Below, piece after piece: positions 1-8,014 of a DNA stretch of 64,000 nucleotides. The notes beneath the pieces are model-generated. The model was not told the origin of the DNA, ran no database searches, and saw nothing but the letters and a program-made list of their open reading frames with translations. The number at the start of each line of letters is the position of its first letter. The stretch's first letter is position 1. The DNA is taken from contig NZ_BARE01000002.1 in NCBI RefSeq assembly GCF_000367345.1, positions 62,001-126,000 of the forward strand, given 5' to 3'. The position numbers were made by a program, and so were the translations under genes. Source of the DNA: Sphingobium xenophagum NBRC 107872. GTDB taxonomy: Bacteria; Pseudomonadota; Alphaproteobacteria; Sphingomonadales; Sphingomonadaceae.

Positions 1-207
1 AACGCCATTGCGCCGGGCTATATCGACACGGACATGGTTGCCGCGGTGCCCCCTGCCGTGCTGGAAAAGATCGTGGCGAAGATCCCGGTCGGGCGTTTGG
101 GCCAGGCGCATGAAATCGCGCGCGGCGCCGCCTTCTTCTGCAGTGAGGATGGCGGCTTTGTGACCGGCAGCACGCTGTCGATCAATGGCGGCCAGCACAT
201 GTATTGA
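1..207 (+). CDS. phaB: Acetoacetyl-CoA reductase-like SDR oxidoreductase, 3' end
   Basis: Only the last 68 codons are inside the window. The peptide has the short-chain dehydrogenase tail: an NAIAPGYIDTDM stretch after the missing catalytic YxxxK, then KIPVGRLGQAHEIA, and ends in STLSINGGQHMY, the pattern of NADPH-dependent acetoacetyl-CoA reductases of polyhydroxyalkanoate synthesis (the VLEKIVAKIP segment is typical of PhaB). Such enzymes reduce acetoacetyl-CoA to (R)-3-hydroxybutyryl-CoA in the cytosol. Because the cofactor and active-site regions are missing, a different SDR such as FabG remains possible. The stop overlaps the start of the next gene as TGATG, suggesting co-translation. 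Confidence 0.75.
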   Translation, partial: NAIAPGYIDTDMVAAVPPAVLEKIVAKIPVGRLGQAHEIARGAAFFCSEDGGFVTGSTLSINGGQHMY

Positions 208-506
208 TGATGACGGGCGACGCCTTGGACGGGCCGGATGATGGTCCCTTGGCGTCGCCCTTTGCCCCGCCGGTCAAGCGCAGCGTGACCATTGCGGGGC
301 ACCAGACCGCGATCAGTCTGGAACCCATATTCTGGGACGCCTTGCGCGATCACGCGCAGCGTGACGGCCTGCCGCTCAACGCCCTTATCGCCCGCATAGA
401 CCTGGCCCGCATGGGCGCGCCTGATCCGCCCAATCTGGCGAGCGCGATCCGCTGCTGGCTGTTCGCGCGGGCGGGTTGCGACAAAGATAATAATTATTCG
501 CAATAG
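207..506 (+). CDS. Ribbon-helix-helix domain protein
   Basis: About 99 residues. The centre reads KRSVTIAGHQTAISLEP, then FWDALRDHA, and ends with NLASAIRCWLF, which is the layout of the RHH_4 ribbon-helix-helix family found in many alphaproteobacteria: a beta strand that would enter the DNA major groove, followed by two helices. The target is unknown. A TTG codon (204) lies just upstream of two ATGs; the ATG at 207 overlaps the preceding stop and is preferred. Its stop lies just downstream of the Fur-like site that serves the next gene, so that site falls inside the end of this CDS. Confidence 0.65.
   Translation: MMTGDALDGPDDGPLASPFAPPVKRSVTIAGHQTAISLEPIFWDALRDHAQRDGLPLNALIARIDLARMGAPDPPNLASAIRCWLFARAGCDKDNNYSQ
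486..504 (+). promoter_or_regulatory. Candidate Fur box upstream of the siderophore receptor
   Basis: GATAATAATTATTCGCAAT. The right half matches ATTCGCAAT exactly; the left half is an AT-rich, weaker arm. A second ATTCGCAAT-like element (GTTCGCAAT) follows at about 524-532. The same half-site recurs upstream of tonB, of the PepSY operon and of mdh in this window. Position, about 65 bp before the receptor start, fits an iron-responsive operator. This is pattern-based inference. Confidence 0.5.
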
Positions 507-567
507 CGTTGACTCTGAGAAAGGTTCGCAATAGCAGCATCCCAACTTCAAAGGGGATTTGCTGCAT

Positions 568-2865
568 ATGTCCAACTCACTGTCACGCTCGTCCTTCCTG
601 GCTCTCGGCTGCGTCAGCGCCATGGCTTTCGCGACCGGCGCCCACGCCCAGGAGGCGCCTGCGCCAAAGCTGGGCGGCATGACCGTCACCGACACGGCGA
701 TCGATGAATCCCAGGTCAAGGTCGAAAACGCGGAATCACCCAAATATGTCCGCCCGCTGCTGGACACGCCCCAGACGATCACGGTGATCGGCAACCAGAC
801 AATCCAGAAGCAAAATCTGCTGACGCTGCGCGACGTTCTGTCCACCATTCCGGGCATCACCTTTGGCGCGGGCGAAGGTGGCGGCGGCTATGGCGACAGC
901 ATCAACCTGCGTGGTCAGAGCGCCAACACGGACATCAGCATCGATGGCGTCCGCGACAGCGCGCAATATAGCCGTACGGATCCCTTCAACGTCGAACAGA
1001 TCGAAGTCACCAACGGCTCCAACTCCGTATTCGGCGGTTCCGGTGCGATCGGCGGCAATATCAACATCGTGACCAAGCGGCCCAAGGGCTATGACGAAAC
1101 GCTGGTTCAGGCAGGCGTCGGCACGTCCGACTATTATCGCGCGACCATCGACAGCAATGTCCGCGCGTCCGATTTCATCGCCGTGCGCCTGAACGCCATG
1201 TATCATGAAAACGACGTGCCGGCCCGCAATGTCGATCGCTACAAGCGCTGGGGCGTCGCGCCGTCGGTCAAGCTTGGCGTCGATGGCCCGACCTCGCTGA
1301 CGTTGCTCTACACGCATCAGGAAGACAAGAATACGCCGCTCTACGGCGTGCCCTATTACAAGAACGCGCTCTATGACGGCATCCTCCCCGGCGCGCGCTA
1401 TAGCGGCTATTATGGCTATAAGAATCTGGATCGTCAGGATCAGACGATTAATCAGGCGACCGCCATCTTCGACCATCGTTTCAGTGATCTCCTGGCCGTT
1501 CGCAACCTGTCGCGCTGGCAGCGGGTCGAACAGAAGCTGATCGTCAATCCGCCGCAGGGCACCTATTGCCTTGCCAACGGCCAGACCCAGACCGGCGTGG
1601 CCTGCGCGGCGGGACAGGTGCCCGGCACCTATTATCCCAGCGGCCCGCGCGGTGGTTTCCGCAACTCCGTCAACGACACGCTCTATAACCAGCTCGATCT
1701 GACCTTCACCATTCCCGGCGGCCATTCGCTCGTGCTCGGCACCTCGATGCTGCAGGAAGATTATGCGCTGGATAACGGCAACGTCCTGCGCAATGCTGGC
1801 GGCGCTCTGCCCAACCCGGTGCTGGACCCGATCAGCATCAGCAATCCGAACGCCATCTATACCGGCCCGGTCAACGCGATCCGTTCCGGTCATCAGGATG
1901 GCGACCTGTTCAACATCGCGGCCTATGCTTTCGCCGCGGTCAAGATCGTCGATCAGTTCGAACTCAACGGCGGCGTCCGCTACGAACATAATCGCGCCCG
2001 CTTCCGTGCGGACACGATTGCCACACCGGCAGCAGGTGGCGCCTATACCACTGGCCGGTCGCAGAACGCGACCGACAATCTCTTCTCCTACCGTATCGGG
2101 CTGGTCTACAAACCAGCGGAAAATGCCAGCCTTTACGTCGCTTACGGGAACAGCAAGAACCCCACGGCCACGACCGTCCGTGCTGGCTGCGGGCTGGCGG
2201 CGGAGGCCAACCTGTTCAACGATCCATGCGAGGCAAAGCCCGAACAGGCCGTCAATTACGAGGTCGGCGGCAAGATCGACCTGTTCGATGCCAAGCTGCA
2301 ACTGACCGCTGCGGTGTTCCGCAACGAACGGACCAATTACCGCGTCGCCAGCAACGATCCGCTGATCGGGAACCTGCCGGTCAACGACGGCCGCAACCGG
2401 GTGAACGGCATCACCTTGGGCGCAACCGGGAACATCACCGACGCCTGGACGATCTTCGCCAACTACACCTATCTCGACACCAAGGTGATCCAGAGCATTT
2501 CGGACTATCAGAAATCGCAGGGCGTGGCGGATACCCAAGCGGGTAATCCGATGACCAACAATCCAAAACATTCGGGCAGCCTGTTCACCACCTATACGCT
2601 GCCCTTCGGCCTCGAACTGGGTTATGGCCTGACCTATCAGGGCAGCTGGTATCTCTCGAACATCACTGGCGCGACGATGTACAAGTCGGACGATTATCTG
2701 GTCCATCGCGCGATGTTGTCCTACCCCATCACGGAAAAGCTGAGCGCGCAGCTCAATGTCCAGAACTTCACCAACGAAAAATATTATACCAGCATCCGCA
2801 ACAATGGCTGGGCCAATCCCGGCGAAGGCCGTTCGTGGGTGCTGACGCTGGGTTATAAATTGTAA
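568..2865 (+). CDS. TonB-dependent siderophore receptor
   Basis: About 765 residues, normal for the family. An N-terminal signal peptide ends near AHAQE (residue 27), then a plug domain with the characteristic DTPQTITVIG, LRDVLSTIPGITF and RGQSANTDISIDGVRD segments (about residues 65-170), followed by a beta-barrel ending in WVLTLGYKL. It should import a ferric siderophore across the outer membrane using TonB energy; the sequence resembles catecholate/Fiu-type receptors but the ligand cannot be read. An AAGGGG ribosome site at 551-556 favours ATG 568 over an upstream TTG at 559. A Fur-like box lies upstream and tonB lies downstream. Confidence 0.92.
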   Translation: MSNSLSRSSFLALGCVSAMAFATGAHAQEAPAPKLGGMTVTDTAIDESQVKVENAESPKYVRPLLDTPQTITVIGNQTIQKQNLLTLRDVLSTIPGITFGAGEGGGGYGDSINLRGQSANTDISIDGVRDSAQYSRTDPFNVEQIEVTNGSNSVFGGSGAIGGNINIVTKRPKGYDETLVQAGVGTSDYYRATIDSNVRASDFIAVRLNAMYHENDVPARNVDRYKRWGVAPSVKLGVDGPTSLTLLYTHQEDKNTPLYGVPYYKNALYDGILPGARYSGYYGYKNLDRQDQTINQATAIFDHRFSDLLAVRNLSRWQRVEQKLIVNPPQGTYCLANGQTQTGVACAAGQVPGTYYPSGPRGGFRNSVNDTLYNQLDLTFTIPGGHSLVLGTSMLQEDYALDNGNVLRNAGGALPNPVLDPISISNPNAIYTGPVNAIRSGHQDGDLFNIAAYAFAAVKIVDQFELNGGVRYEHNRARFRADTIATPAAGGAYTTGRSQNATDNLFSYRIGLVYKPAENASLYVAYGNSKNPTATTVRAGCGLAAEANLFNDPCEAKPEQAVNYEVGGKIDLFDAKLQLTAAVFRNERTNYRVASNDPLIGNLPVNDGRNRVNGITLGATGNITDAWTIFANYTYLDTKVIQSISDYQKSQGVADTQAGNPMTNNPKHSGSLFTTYTLPFGLELGYGLTYQGSWYLSNITGATMYKSDDYLVHRAMLSYPITEKLSAQLNVQNFTNEKYYTSIRNNGWANPGEGRSWVLTLGYKL

Positions 2866-2873
2866 ACTCCGTT

Positions 2874-2900
2874 CCCCCGGCATTTGTCCCTTGCCGGGGG
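2874..2900 (+). terminator. Hairpin between receptor and tonB
   Basis: Perfect 8-bp arms CCCCCGGC and GCCGGGGG around an 11-nt loop, 8 nt after the receptor stop. There is no T tract, so it may be a weak terminator or an mRNA end-protecting hairpin rather than a strong Rho-independent terminator. Confidence 0.4.
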
Positions 2901-2965
2901 CGAGCGGACGGGCGGCGATACACTCCATCCTCCTCGGGTCGCCGCCCGTTCGCCAATAAGTAAAT

Positions 2966-2984
2966 AACGCAATTGATTCGCATT
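2966..2984 (+). promoter_or_regulatory. Candidate Fur box upstream of tonB
   Basis: AACGCAATTGATTCGCATT, with the right half 8/9 identical to the ATTCGCAAT half-site, followed by a further GGTTCGCGTT copy at about 2988-2997. It sits about 50-70 bp before the tonB start, suggesting that tonB has its own iron-regulated promoter. Inference from motif recurrence. Confidence 0.45.
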
Positions 2985-3036
2985 ATGGTTCGCGTTATCG
3001 AGACGGGCATCGGATCAAGGGAAGGAAGGCGCTGCC

Positions 3037-3807
3037 ATGCTCCATGCTGCAAGTCGGCCAGCCGACGATTTCCCGACCGACCTGTCGCATGATTTTGATC
3101 GCCCGTCCGCCATCGGCCTTGCCCGATCGCAGCCGGAGGAACGGCCTGCGCCCGGTCGCTATGGTGCAGGTTCGCGCCCCAATATTCCGGTCATCGCGGC
3201 CATCCTGATCTTCCATGTCCTGCTGATCGCCGCGCTGGTCCAGGTTCGCAGCCATGTCCAGCGGATGCAGGAAGCGAAGCTGACGGTGGTCAATCTTTCG
3301 CCACCCCCGCCGCCGCCGTCGGCCGAAACGCCACCACCGCCGCCTTCGACTCCGGAAATCGTGGCGCCGCCACCGATCGTTCAGACGCCGGTGCCGCCGG
3401 TCCAGACTGTGCAGACCACGCCCGATCCGGTGCCGGTGCCCACGCCCCAACGCGCTGTCGTGGCCGTGCCCACTCCATCACCGGCTGCCGTTTCGCCAGC
3501 CCCGCCCAGCCTGATCCAGGGCGGTGACCTGAGCGCCCAGATGATCGCGGGCAAACCGCCGCGCTATCCGATCGAAAGCCGTCGCAAGCGGGAGCAAGGG
3601 ACGGTCGTGCTGACCCTGACACTTGGGATCGACGGCGCGGTCGACAGCATCGCCGTATCGCAGAGCAGCGGCTTTGCCCGACTGGACGAAGCGGCGCGCG
3701 ACGCGGTGCGCAAATGGCGCTGGTCGCCGGTCGTCCGCAACGGTCAACCGATGCGGGTCAAGGGCGTGGTCGAAATTCCCTTCGTCCTGCGCAGCGACGC
3801 AGCCTGA
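3037..3807 (+). CDS. tonB: Energy transducer TonB
   Basis: 256 residues. A cytoplasmic N-terminus of about 50 residues precedes one membrane anchor (IPVIAAILIFHVLLIAALV). Then comes a long proline-rich periplasmic spacer with PPPPPP runs and PVP repeats, and a C-terminal TonB domain starting at PPRYPIESRRKREQGTVVL that contacts the TonB box of receptors. It couples the inner-membrane proton motive force, through ExbB/ExbD (not in this window), to the outer-membrane receptor encoded upstream. A purine-rich ribosome site (about 3018-3030) supports the ATG at 3037. The neighbouring Fur-like site suggests induction in low iron. Confidence 0.92.
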   Translation: MLHAASRPADDFPTDLSHDFDRPSAIGLARSQPEERPAPGRYGAGSRPNIPVIAAILIFHVLLIAALVQVRSHVQRMQEAKLTVVNLSPPPPPPSAETPPPPPSTPEIVAPPPIVQTPVPPVQTVQTTPDPVPVPTPQRAVVAVPTPSPAAVSPAPPSLIQGGDLSAQMIAGKPPRYPIESRRKREQGTVVLTLTLGIDGAVDSIAVSQSSGFARLDEAARDAVRKWRWSPVVRNGQPMRVKGVVEIPFVLRSDAA

Positions 3808-3822
3808 AACGCGACCCCAGTC

Positions 3823-4506
3823 ATGCTCATAGCCATCCCCGACCTGATCGACGCCGCTGGTGTCGCCGCGATCCGCGCCCTGATCGACGGCGCGGAATGG
3901 GTGGACGGTAACGTTACGTCCGGCCCGCAATCCGCTTTGGCCAAGCATAACCTGCAATTGCCGGAAGACGCGCCCGCCGCCAGGCAGGCCGGACAGATGG
4001 TACTCGACGCGCTGGGCCGATCGCCCCTGTTCATCGCTGCCGCGCTGCCGCTCAAGATTTTCCCGCCCTTGTTCAACAGCTATGCGGGCGGGCAGGCGTT
4101 CGGCGTCCATGTCGACAATGCGGTGCGCATTCAGGCCGGGACCGGCTTTCGCGTCCGGTCCGACCTGTCGATGACTGTCTTTCTGGAAGAGCCGGACGCC
4201 TATGATGGCGGCGAACTGACGATCGAAACCAATTTCGGGGTGCAGAGCGTCAAGCTGCCTGCGGGCCACGCCGTCCTCTATCCTTCATCGTCGCTGCACC
4301 GGGTCGAGCCGGTCACGCGCGGGCGGCGCGTGGCCAGCTTCTTCTGGCTCCAGTCGATGATCCGTGACGATGCCGCTCGTCAAATCCTGTTCGATCTGGA
4401 CCGCAGCGTACAGGAACTGGGCGGGACGCTTGGGCAGGAGCATGGGGAGGTGATCCGCCTGACCGGCGTTTATCACAATCTGTTGCGCTGCTGGGCCGAA
4501 AGCTGA
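3823..4506 (+). CDS. Fe2+-dependent 2-oxoglutarate dioxygenase, PiuC/YbiX type
   Basis: 227 residues, the normal length of PKHD-type hydroxylases. The iron-binding HxD is visible as HVDN (His96, Asp98), the distal His as HRVEPV (His159), and the 2-oxoglutarate-binding Arg lies in TRGRRV (about Arg169). PYDGGEL- and [13 protein letters not shown] segments are typical of PiuC, which is habitually encoded beside siderophore receptors; its substrate is not firmly known. The gene starts 15 bp after tonB and probably shares its transcript. Confidence 0.88.
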   Translation: MLIAIPDLIDAAGVAAIRALIDGAEWVDGNVTSGPQSALAKHNLQLPEDAPAARQAGQMVLDALGRSPLFIAAALPLKIFPPLFNSYAGGQAFGVHVDNAVRIQAGTGFRVRSDLSMTVFLEEPDAYDGGELTIETNFGVQSVKLPAGHAVLYPSSSLHRVEPVTRGRRVASFFWLQSMIRDDAARQILFDLDRSVQELGGTLGQEHGEVIRLTGVYHNLLRCWAES

Positions 4507-4509
4507 CGC

Positions 4510-4833
4510 TTAATTGCCGTCCGCGTCGACGGTGAATATCATCGGCTTGCCGCGCGATGCAGGCTCCCATCCCGCCAGCAAGGCTGCACGGATGCCCCTG
4601 GTGACAATGGCGTCGTTGATCTGGAGGCGGCCGCGCTGCAAGCCTTTGAGCAGGCGTTTGGGCGGCGGAAATTCCAGCACCGCGCCGCGCTGGCAATCCT
4701 GCTGTGACAGGGCGATGGTCATGCCCTTCCAGCCCTCGGCATCGCTCCATTGCGGCTCGCGCCGGAGTTCCCATTCATATATGTCGCCATCGACGGAGAC
4801 GGTTCCGGAAAGATTGTGCATGGGCGTCCGCAT
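4510..4833 (-). CDS. Small conserved-looking protein of unknown function
   Basis: About 107 residues from ATG 4833, preceded by AAGG; a GTG at 4857 would add eight residues. No signal peptide or membrane segment is visible. The protein begins with a strand-rich region (HNLSGTVSVDGDIYEWELRRE) and has basic PPPKRLLKGLQRG in the middle. No family was recognised. It follows the ApbE gene with a short gap and is the last gene of the minus-strand flavin/iron operon. It is convergent with the dioxygenase gene, only 3 bp away. A role in the same system is only suggested by position. Confidence 0.6.
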   Translation of the reverse strand: MRTPMHNLSGTVSVDGDIYEWELRREPQWSDAEGWKGMTIALSQQDCQRGAVLEFPPPKRLLKGLQRGRLQINDAIVTRGIRAALLAGWEPASRGKPMIFTVDADGN

Positions 4834-4860
4834 AGCAGCCTTGGCGTCAGGCACCACCCT

Positions 4861-5832
4861 TCATTCCAGCATCCCGGCGAGCGCGGGGGTCATATATTCC
4901 TGCGCGCCATCGTCTGTCCGCAGCACCAGCCGGGCGGGCAGGGCGTGGCGCGTGGCCAACGCCATGCCCTGCGCCGGGCCCATGACGGTGATCGTAGTGG
5001 CCCATGCGTCCGCCAGCATCGCATGCTCATGCAATACCGTAACGGATGCCACCTTCTGCGGGATCGGGGCGCCACGCGCCGGGTCGATACTGTGCGACAG
5101 GCGCGCATCGCCTTCCATGCGGAAGCGGCGATAGTCGCCCGATGTCGCGACCGAGAGGCCACATAGCGCGATGCGCAGCACGGGTATCGCCAGACCCGGC
5201 GGAGGCTCCACATCGACCCACCAGGGCTGCATGTCGGGCTTCACACCGTCGCCGCGCAACTCGCCGCCGATTTCGATGAGGAAATTGGTAACCCCCAATG
5301 CCCGCAACCCAGCCGCCATGGCATCGACCGCAAAACCCTTGGCAATGCCGGAAAAATCAAGCGCGACATGGGCGATCCGGCGGGCCTTGTCGCCATCCAG
5401 TTCGATCGCCTGCCATGGTGCGCTGTCGATCAAGGGGGCGGGGCGCGGCAGGGCCGCAGGACCAAAGCCCCATTGATCAACCAGCGCGCCGATCGCCGGG
5501 TCGAAGGCGCCGTTCGACAGCCGCGCCATGTCCAGCCCGGCCCGCAGCACCGTCAGCATGTCCGGCGGCAGGGTCATCCAATCGCCCACCGGCGTTCGGT
5601 TGAACCGGCTGATCGCGGAGTCTGCCTCCCAATTGCTCATCTGGTCGATGATGCGGGCCAGACCATCCTCGATCGCGGCCTGGCAATTGGCGGGCGGATC
5701 GACCAGCATGGCGGACCAGCTGGTCCCCATGGTCGGTCCGCCCAACGTCACGATACGGCCCGCCCGCGCTCGCCCGGCAAACTGGTCGGGCGACAGTTCG
5801 GGCGGGATCGCGATTCGGACTGCGTGGGTCAG
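4861..5832 (-). CDS. apbE: FAD:protein FMN transferase (ApbE)
   Basis: ApbE cleaves FAD and attaches FMN covalently to a Thr or Ser of extracytoplasmic redox proteins. Visible family marks: GGPTMGTSWS near the N-terminus, DFSGIAKGFAVDAMA, GGELRGDG, HSIDPARG and MLADAWATTI (metal-binding Asp). The open frame runs far upstream but that part is a shadow of the DUF4198 gene. There is no ATG near the expected start; a CTG overlapping the upstream stop as CTGA gives 323 residues, the normal size, while the first standard alternative is GTG at 5751, which would cut into the conserved N-terminus. No clear lipobox or signal is seen. The likely substrate is the DUF2271 protein two genes upstream. Confidence 0.85.
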   Translation of the reverse strand: MTHAVRIAIPPELSPDQFAGRARAGRIVTLGGPTMGTSWSAMLVDPPANCQAAIEDGLARIIDQMSNWEADSAISRFNRTPVGDWMTLPPDMLTVLRAGLDMARLSNGAFDPAIGALVDQWGFGPAALPRPAPLIDSAPWQAIELDGDKARRIAHVALDFSGIAKGFAVDAMAAGLRALGVTNFLIEIGGELRGDGVKPDMQPWWVDVEPPPGLAIPVLRIALCGLSVATSGDYRRFRMEGDARLSHSIDPARGAPIPQKVASVTVLHEHAMLADAWATTITVMGPAQGMALATRHALPARLVLRTDDGAQEYMTPALAGMLE

Positions 5833-6704
5833 GGCGCCAGCACTTCCAGCGTGCTGACATAGGATGCCCGCCGCTGCGGCGGACCGGCGGGGCGCGCAGG
5901 CGCAGGCGATGCACCCGGTGCGCCGGCACCAGGGCCGCCGGGGCCACCACCTTCGCGCCCGCCACCGACACTGGCGTTCAGCCAGTACATGCCCGGCTGC
6001 GGCCATGTGATCGCGACCTTGCCATCCTGATCGGCGATCAGGTCCATCTGGCCCAGCGCATCGCGATAACGGATGCCGCCGGGGATAACGGTGACCTTCA
6101 GGCCTGCCGCCGGCTTGCCGTCGAGCAGAAACTGGAAGCTGGCGGTTTCGCCCGACACCAGATCGTTGGGATGGGTCACGGGCACCAGTTCGATGCCCGA
6201 TCCGGTCGGCTTGAACACCCCGGTGGTGGGCGCGCCCAGCGTCACGAATATCTCGTTGCGATTGGACGCTTCAGCGACCTGCACGTCGGTCGCGCCTGCC
6301 GGAATGACACTGGCCAGCTTGTCCTTGGTCGTGCCGCGCGGCAGCCGTTCCTGCTTGCCGTTCAGCCTGTAGCTGCCCATCATATTGGTCGACACGCTGC
6401 CGATGCGGTAGGTGCCCGGCTGGGTCAGATGCACGTCGAAGGTCGACCGATATTTGCCGGTGGCGGCATTTTCGATCTTCCCGATGCTGCCGTCCGGCTG
6501 GGTCACGACGATGCCGTCGGTCCGCATCGGCACATGCTCGAAATAGAAGAGATCGTTGGACACGGCAGCATCGACCGTCACCCAGCTTTCGCTGCCCGAC
6601 AGGGTGGTCGAGGATGGCATCATCCACTGGCGGTGCGCCTGCGCCGCGGCGGGGAGCATAAGGGCGGCCAATGCGCCCGCGATCATCAGTCTGGCTTTCA
6701 TCAT
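5829..6704 (-). CDS. DUF4198 periplasmic protein
   Basis: 291 residues with a clear signal peptide (MMKARLMIAGALAALMLPAAAQA, cut before HRQWM). The rest reads as beta-rich Ig-like domains of the DUF4198 family, which is related to NikM-type metal-uptake accessory proteins. The C-terminal 50 residues include a glycine/proline-rich linker (GGGREGGGPGGPG) and a short hydrophobic tail ending in STLEVLAP. The family regularly travels with DUF2271, PepSY and ApbE genes. A role as a periplasmic partner or metal-binding component is inferred. It is 8 bp downstream of the DUF2271 gene and overlaps apbE. Confidence 0.85.
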   Translation of the reverse strand: MMKARLMIAGALAALMLPAAAQAHRQWMMPSSTTLSGSESWVTVDAAVSNDLFYFEHVPMRTDGIVVTQPDGSIGKIENAATGKYRSTFDVHLTQPGTYRIGSVSTNMMGSYRLNGKQERLPRGTTKDKLASVIPAGATDVQVAEASNRNEIFVTLGAPTTGVFKPTGSGIELVPVTHPNDLVSGETASFQFLLDGKPAAGLKVTVIPGGIRYRDALGQMDLIADQDGKVAITWPQPGMYWLNASVGGGREGGGPGGPGAGAPGASPAPARPAGPPQRRASYVSTLEVLAP

Positions 6705-6712
6705 CTTATCCC

Positions 6713-7237
6713 CTATTTGCCGAAATTCAGGGCGACGGTGCCCAGTTCCGCATTGCCCTGCGCCTTGACGGTGCTGCCGGGCTTTGGCGGCCAGGCGAAG
6801 GGCAGGCGGACGACTTCGCGGCCACCCACTTCGCGTGCCGCTTCCACGATCAGCGTGTAATTGCCGGGGCTGAGCGCGCCGAGCGGACCCTTGCCCGCGA
6901 CAAAAGCGATCTTGTTGTCGCCGGGCGCGCGGGTTGCGCCGGTCACGCCATCAGCCGGAAAGCTCATCGTTCGCCCCGAAGCGCGCCACCATTGCCGCAC
7001 GTCGCGCAGCCATTTGGTGCCTTCCCCCTTTTTCATGTCATAATCATACCAGACCGACAGGGTGCGCGGCGTCGCCCCCTGTTTTTCGATCCAGATCGCG
7101 ACATAGGGGCGGTGATATTCGGCCACCGACAGGCGCGGTATGCCGACCGAGAGGTTCAGCGTCTGCGCGGTGGCTGGCGCTGCAATCGTGCCCAGTGCGG
7201 CGGTGCCGGTCAGCAGCAGGCGATGGCTGATCTGCAT
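6713..7237 (-). CDS. DUF2271 protein, predicted covalent flavoprotein
   Basis: 174 residues with a signal peptide ending near TAQ (residue 25). Residues 96-102 read DGVTGAT (6932-6952), which matches the D-x-x-[ST]-G-A-[ST] motif where ApbE attaches FMN through the final Thr/Ser; Thr102 is the predicted site. DUF2271 proteins have been proposed as ApbE substrates acting with PepSY membrane proteins in extracytoplasmic electron transfer. Conserved-looking aromatic segments include YVAIWIE and WYDYDMKKGEG. ATG 7237 has an AAGGGG ribosome site immediately upstream. The gene lies between the PepSY and DUF4198 genes with very short gaps, so one transcript is likely. Specific activity is inferred. 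Confidence 0.85.
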   Translation of the reverse strand: MQISHRLLLTGTAALGTIAAPATAQTLNLSVGIPRLSVAEYHRPYVAIWIEKQGATPRTLSVWYDYDMKKGEGTKWLRDVRQWWRASGRTMSFPADGVTGATRAPGDNKIAFVAGKGPLGALSPGNYTLIVEAAREVGGREVVRLPFAWPPKPGSTVKAQGNAELGTVALNFGK

Positions 7238-7248
7238 GAAAATTCCCC

Positions 7249-7896
7249 TTAATGGATGAAGATGATGGCAAGCACTGCCGGCAGGGCCAGGCCAATGGCG
7301 ACGAGCGGCCAGGTGCTGGGGCGCTTCTTCGCGTGCAACTGGAGCAGCAGAAGTCCGGTCAGCGCGAACAGGAAACAGGCGACCGAGAAAATGTCGATAA
7401 ACCATTTCCACACCGTGCCGGTATTGCGGCCCTTGTGCAGATCATTGAGATAGCTGACCCAGCCCCGGCTGGTCGCTTCGCTGGTCATCGTCCCATCGTT
7501 CCGGTCGATCGAGACCCATCCATCGCCGCCGGGGCGGGGCAGCGCGAGATAGATTTCGTCGGCGGACCATTCCGCCTCGCCACCGCCGCGCTGCCCGGTC
7601 GTCTTTGCAACCCAGGCCGCAACCGGCGCAGGCAGCGGCTTTTTGGCATCGGGCGCATCGTCTGGCGCGATCAGCTTGCGCAGATCGGTGGGCAAAGTCG
7701 CACTTTTCTCGATCGTCTGGGGCGATCCTTCGACATCGGCGGCATGGTTGAGCGTGATGCCGGTGAAAGCGAAAAGCAGCAGCCCGACCAGGCTGATCGC
7801 CGAACTGATCCAGTGCCAGCTATGCAGCTGCTTGAGCCAGAAGGATTTGGCGGACTTCTTCTTCTGCTGCTGCTTAAGGCGGGCGGTTCCGTGCAT
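7249..7896 (-). CDS. PepSY-associated transmembrane protein, predicted ferric reductase component
   Basis: About 215 residues. A basic N-terminus (KQQQKKKSAKSFWLKQLHSWHW) leads into a first membrane helix (ISLVGLLLFAFTGITLNHA). A periplasmic part of about 100 residues follows, then FIDIFSVACFLFALTGLLLL and a third helix (LVAIGLALPAVLAIIFIH). PepSY-TM proteins of this type pass electrons across the inner membrane and are found with DUF2271, DUF4198 and ApbE. Histidines beside the helices could bind heme. The Fur-like site occupies 7939-7974, directly abutting an ATG at 7938, so the internal ATG at 7896 is preferred as start. First gene of a five-gene minus-strand operon. Confidence 0.8.
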   Translation of the reverse strand: MHGTARLKQQQKKKSAKSFWLKQLHSWHWISSAISLVGLLLFAFTGITLNHAADVEGSPQTIEKSATLPTDLRKLIAPDDAPDAKKPLPAPVAAWVAKTTGQRGGGEAEWSADEIYLALPRPGGDGWVSIDRNDGTMTSEATSRGWVSYLNDLHKGRNTGTVWKWFIDIFSVACFLFALTGLLLLQLHAKKRPSTWPLVAIGLALPAVLAIIFIH

Positions 7897-7938
7897 CGAA
7901 TGGGTGACTGGTCCTGCGAGGATGGATGTCGACCGCAT

Positions 7939-7974
7939 ACCGCGAACGATTCGCAATTGCAAATGAGTCGCAGG
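7939..7974 (-). promoter_or_regulatory. Candidate tandem Fur operator of the PepSY-DUF2271-DUF4198-apbE operon
   Basis: Two overlapping 19-mers with ATTCGCAAT-like halves are present on the plus strand: ACCGCGAACGATTCGCAAT (7939-7957) and ATTGCAAATGAGTCGCAGG (7956-7974). The first has a perfect right half. Placement upstream of an iron-island operon supports an iron-responsive operator. Confidence 0.5.
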
Positions 7975-8014
7975 AAGAATTTTGTATCAAAATGTATGGG
8001 GATCGGCGGGCTGC

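Noticed and set aside
736..2928. 730-codon open frame antisense to the TonB-dependent receptor
   Set aside because: Shadow frame in high-GC coding DNA; composition is His/Arg/Val-rich without domains, while the plus strand encodes a complete receptor.
3290..3460. Proline-codon repeats in tonB as a DNA repeat element
   Set aside because: They encode the normal proline-rich spacer of TonB.
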